The position numbers were made by a program, and so were the translations under genes. Positions 5,824-8,227 of a DNA stretch of 8,227 nucleotides are shown here, piece by piece. Positions within the stretch are counted from its first letter, which is position 1; each line of letters begins with the position of its first letter. Under the pieces are notes generated by a model. That model worked only from the letters and a program-made list of their open reading frames with translations. It searched no databases and was not told the DNA's origin. Source of the stretch: CAYOKT01 sp964404605 (GTDB lineage Bacteria > Electryoneota > Electryoneia > Electryoneales > Electryoneaceae); contig CAYOKT010000110.1 of NCBI GenBank assembly GCA_964404605.1, forward strand, positions 1 to 8,227. The letters run 5' to 3'.

Positions 5824-7056
5824 ATGAAACTGATCCGTGAGCGAGTCCAGGAATACACCATCGCCCGTGAGGTGATGGAGAGCGGCCTGTACCCGTACTT
5901 CCGGCCGATCGAGAGCGAGCAGGGCCCGGTCGTGATGATGAACGGCCGTGAAGTCGTAATGATGGGAAGCAACAACTACCTCGGACTGACCAACCATCCG
6001 GAGGTGGAGAAGGCCGCGAAGGCGGCCATCGACAAGTACGGGACCGGCTGCGCCGGGTCGCGCTTCCTCAACGGCACCCTCGAGATCCACATCGAGTGCG
6101 AACGCACCCTCGCCGAGTTCATGGGCACCGAGGACGCCCTCATCTTCTCCACCGGTTTCATGACCAACCAGGGCGTGATCAGCCACCTCGTGCCGCGGGA
6201 GGGGGTGATCGTGCTCGACCGGATGGATCACGCGAGCATCATCGACGGCGCCCGCCTCTCCTTCGGGAAGACGATCAAGTATAACCACAACGACATGACC
6301 GACCTCGAGGAGAAGCTGGCGAGGGTGAAGGACAAGTCGAAGCTGATCGTCATCGACGGCGTCTTCTCGATGGAGGGGGATCTCGCGCCGCTGCCGGACA
6401 TCGTGGACCTCGCGGACACGTACGGCGCGGATGTGATCGTGGACGACGCGCACGCCATCGGGGTGGTCGGCCCCGGCGGGCAGGGGACCGCCGCCTACTT
6501 CGGGGTGAAGGACCGGATTCTCGGCACGGTCGGGACCTTCAGCAAGTCCTTCGCCTCCATCGGCGGGTTCTTCGCCTCGAGCGAGGATGTCATTCACTAC
6601 CTGAAGCACCACAGCCGGGCGTTGATCTTCTCCGCCAGCCCGCCGCCGGCGAACATGGCGGCGGTGATCAAGTCGGTGGAGATCATCAGGCGCGAGCCGG
6701 AGCGGATCGACCGCCTGTGGCACATGACTCACTACCTGCGGGATGCGCTCCTCCGCGAGGGGTTCAACATCGGGAGCTGCGAGACGCCGATCATCCCGGT
6801 CTACGTCGGGGACGACATGACGACCTTCCGCGCCTGCATGATGCTGCAGGAGGAGGGGGTGTTCGTCAACCCGGTGGTCAGCCCGGCGGTGCCGCCGGAC
6901 AGCGCGCTGATCCGCCTCTCCCTGATGTCCACGCACGAGGAGAAGCACGTCGATTTCACGGTGGAGAAGCTGGTGAAGGTGCGCCGCGCCCTGGGGTTCG
7001 GCGAGGAAGCGGAGGAGAAGAGCGACTCCCGGCCGGAAGAGAAACGGGAGCACTAG
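5824..7056 (+). CDS. spt: Serine palmitoyltransferase (alpha-oxoamine synthase family)
   Basis: This PLP enzyme of 410 residues most likely condenses L-serine with a long-chain acyl thioester to 3-ketosphinganine, the first step of sphingolipid synthesis, in the cytoplasm. Visible family features are GSNNYLGLTNHPEV (48-61), GTGCAGSRFLNGTLEIH (73-89), the PLP-stacking histidine in DHAS (H136), and VDDAH (D207 and H210, contacting the cofactor). The Schiff-base lysine is K241 in GTFSKSFASIGG. The N-terminal YPYFRPIES and the run from GTGCAGSRF through FVNPVVSPAVPP match, from memory, the Bacteroides-type serine palmitoyltransferase better than BioF or Kbl, and no bio or tdh genes are nearby. 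Relatives that use other amino acids or acyl donors remain possible. The last 18 residues are a charged Glu/Lys-rich tail beyond the usual fold. GGAG at 5816-5819 is a close-set ribosome site. The TAG stop overlaps repeat copy D. The next gene, an acyltransferase, starts 70 bp on. Confidence 0.85.
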   Translation: MKLIRERVQEYTIAREVMESGLYPYFRPIESEQGPVVMMNGREVVMMGSNNYLGLTNHPEVEKAAKAAIDKYGTGCAGSRFLNGTLEIHIECERTLAEFMGTEDALIFSTGFMTNQGVISHLVPREGVIVLDRMDHASIIDGARLSFGKTIKYNHNDMTDLEEKLARVKDKSKLIVIDGVFSMEGDLAPLPDIVDLADTYGADVIVDDAHAIGVVGPGGQGTAAYFGVKDRILGTVGTFSKSFASIGGFFASSEDVIHYLKHHSRALIFSASPPPANMAAVIKSVEIIRREPERIDRLWHMTHYLRDALLREGFNIGSCETPIIPVYVGDDMTTFRACMMLQEEGVFVNPVVSPAVPPDSALIRLSLMSTHEEKHVDFTVEKLVKVRRALGFGEEAEEKSDSRPEEKREH

Positions 7057-7077
7057 TGGACCGGTTCACCTGAATCG
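7055..7077 (+). repeat. Palindromic end repeat, copy D (solo)
   Basis: These 23 bases are identical to the reverse complement of copy B (3521-3543) and contain GGTTCA-CC-TGAATC. The copy stands alone: no matching interior sequence follows in the 50 bp before the next gene. Its first two bases, AG, form part of the spt TAG stop. It lies between two genes expected to be in one operon. Confidence 0.8.
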
Positions 7078-7114
7078 ATCTACTTGTCGAAAAGACGGGG
7101 ATGGTGTAAAACGC

Positions 7115-7121
7115 GGGGAGG
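7115..7121 (+). promoter_or_regulatory. Ribosome binding site of the acyltransferase gene
   Basis: GGGGAGG lies 5 nt upstream of ATG 7127, the strongest Shine-Dalgarno in the window, and fixes that start. Confidence 0.7.
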
Positions 7122-7126
7122 AAACG

Positions 7127-8227
7127 ATGGCGGGCGAAATCCGGATTGTCGAGGCGACGGGAGGGCGTGCCTACAAGCAGTTTCTTGACCTTCCCTACCG
7201 GATACAGGGGTCCAACCCGGTGTGGGTCCCCCCGCTGCGGGTGCAGCAGAAGGAGCTGCTGGACCCGAAGAAGAACCCCTTCTTCGAACACGCCGAGATA
7301 CGCCGTTTCCTTGCCCTGAAGGACGGTAAACCCGCCGGGCGCCTGGCGGCGATCAACGACGCGGCGCACAACCGCGTTCACAACGAGACCACTTGCCACT
7401 TCGGGCACTTCGAGTGCGTGGATGACGAGGCGGTGGCCCGGGCGTTGTTCGAGGCGATGGAGAACGCCGCGCGCGAGTGGGGCCACAACCTGGTGCGCGG
7501 CCCGTTCAACCCCTCGATCAACGAGGATTGCGGTCTGCTCCTCGATGCGTACGACCTGCCTCCGGCGATCATGATGCCCTACAACCCGCCCTATTACCCC
7601 ACCCTCGTCGATGCCTGCGGGTACCGGAAGGCGATGGACATCTACAGCTACATCGTCCGCCATGATACGATGACCGAAAAGCTGCGCCGGGGGGCGGAAG
7701 CGATCCGTAAACGGAGCAAGCTGCGGTTCCGCAAGTTCGACAAGAAACACTTCTGGCGGGACGCGATGCTGATCTGGGATATCTACAACGAGGCGTGGGC
7801 GGAGAACTGGTGCGCGGTGCCCTGGACGAAGGCGGAGTTCCGCCACCTGGCGAAGAACCTGAAGACGGTGGCCGACTTCGACATCGTCTTCTTCGCCGAG
7901 CGCCCGGAGGACGGCAAGGCGGTGGGATTCAGCCTGGCCCTGCCGAACATCAACGAAGCGCAGATCAGGATTCGCGACGGGCGGCTGTTTCCCTTCGGCC
8001 TGCTGAAACTGCTCTGGTATACGCGGCCCGGCGCCATCCACAGCGTGCGGATCCCCGTGATGGGCGTGCTCAAGGAGTATCGCGGCCGGGGGATCGACGC
8101 GGTGTTCTACTACGACCACTACGTGGAGGGGATGCGCAAGGGCTACAGGGAGGGTGACATCGGCTGGATCCTCGAGACCAACACGCTGATGATCCGCGCC
8201 GCCGAGATGATGGGCGGCAAACGGTAC
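7127..8227 (+). CDS. GNAT-superfamily acyltransferase, candidate bacterial ceramide synthase (3' end off the window)
   Basis: The 367 visible codons are open to the right edge. The protein is larger than a single GNAT domain and looks like a tandem or extended acyl-CoA N-acyltransferase fold. The first half carries FLDLPYRIQGSNPVWVPPLR (20-39), RGPFNPSINEDCGLLLDAYD (124-143) and PPAIMMPYNPPYYP (145-158). The second half carries a GNAT motif A-like acyl-CoA loop, IPVMGVLKEYRGRGIDAVFYY (309-329), then a helix and ILETNTLMIRAAEMMGGK. These match a family often annotated only as GNAT or YghO-like. From published work on Caulobacter, the bacterial ceramide synthase acts beside serine palmitoyltransferase and belongs to the acyl-CoA N-acyltransferase superfamily. 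Position straight after spt makes N-acylation of a sphingoid base the best hypothesis. No membrane segment or signal peptide is seen. It could instead acylate another amine. Only a short C-terminal piece is probably missing. Confidence 0.75.
   Translation, partial: MAGEIRIVEATGGRAYKQFLDLPYRIQGSNPVWVPPLRVQQKELLDPKKNPFFEHAEIRRFLALKDGKPAGRLAAINDAAHNRVHNETTCHFGHFECVDDEAVARALFEAMENAAREWGHNLVRGPFNPSINEDCGLLLDAYDLPPAIMMPYNPPYYPTLVDACGYRKAMDIYSYIVRHDTMTEKLRRGAEAIRKRSKLRFRKFDKKHFWRDAMLIWDIYNEAWAENWCAVPWTKAEFRHLAKNLKTVADFDIVFFAERPEDGKAVGFSLALPNINEAQIRIRDGRLFPFGLLKLLWYTRPGAIHSVRIPVMGVLKEYRGRGIDAVFYYDHYVEGMRKGYREGDIGWILETNTLMIRAAEMMGGKRY

Noticed and set aside
5824..7056. Annotation as 8-amino-7-oxononanoate synthase (bioF) or glycine C-acetyltransferase (kbl)
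   Set aside because: The fold is shared, but the N-terminal PYFRPIES stretch, the GTGCAGSRFLNGTLEIH form and the neighbouring long acyltransferase fit serine palmitoyltransferase better.
3241..7077. Repeats as integron attC sites or a CRISPR array
   Set aside because: The copies are irregularly spaced and in both orientations, with housekeeping genes between them. There are no attC core sites and no spacer-repeat periodicity.

Overview
The window comes from a high-GC, Gram-negative bacterium. The evidence for an outer membrane is a signal-peptide-bearing FecR/beta-barrel protein whose chain ends in Phe, and the sphingolipid genes fit this. The serine palmitoyltransferase resembles the Bacteroidota enzyme, but the GC content is far above that of typical Bacteroides. 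An uncultured lineage in or near the Bacteroidota/Fibrobacterota group, or a Latescibacterota- or delta-proteobacterium-like group, is plausible. I cannot name the taxon from sequence alone.

Layout, left to right. (1) 1-816, minus strand: a polytopic membrane protein of unknown function, running off the left edge. (2) 817-1163: a divergent intergenic region. (3) 1164-3242, plus: an exported protein with an N-terminal FecR domain, a Gly/Pro-rich linker and a long outer-membrane beta-barrel-like region. (4) 3241-4026: a gene-free, repeat-rich stretch. It holds a 303-bp element with terminal inverted repeats (3241-3543), two further strong hairpins, and a partial second copy of the element's left end (3895-3959) that forms the leader of the next gene. 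(5) 4027-5757, plus: proS, bacterial-type prolyl-tRNA synthetase with an editing domain. (6) 5824-7056, plus: a PLP-dependent alpha-oxoamine synthase, most likely serine palmitoyltransferase. (7) 7055-7077: a solo copy of the repeat end. (8) 7127-8227, plus: a GNAT-superfamily acyltransferase running off the right edge, a good candidate for the bacterial ceramide synthase.

The two right-hand genes make biochemical sense together. Serine palmitoyltransferase condenses serine with an acyl thioester to 3-ketosphinganine, and an acyl-CoA-dependent N-acyltransferase would then acylate the amine. The window therefore probably catches the start of a bacterial ceramide operon; a 3-ketosphinganine/ketoceramide reductase would be expected nearby, outside the window. 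proS lies 66 bp upstream of spt on the same strand and may be co-transcribed with it.

The least explained feature is the dispersed repeat. Four copies of a roughly 22-bp sequence, built round the near-palindrome GRTTCA-YC-TGAATC, occur within 4 kb, always at gene boundaries. In two of them the repeat overlaps and apparently supplies the TAG stop codon of the gene before it.
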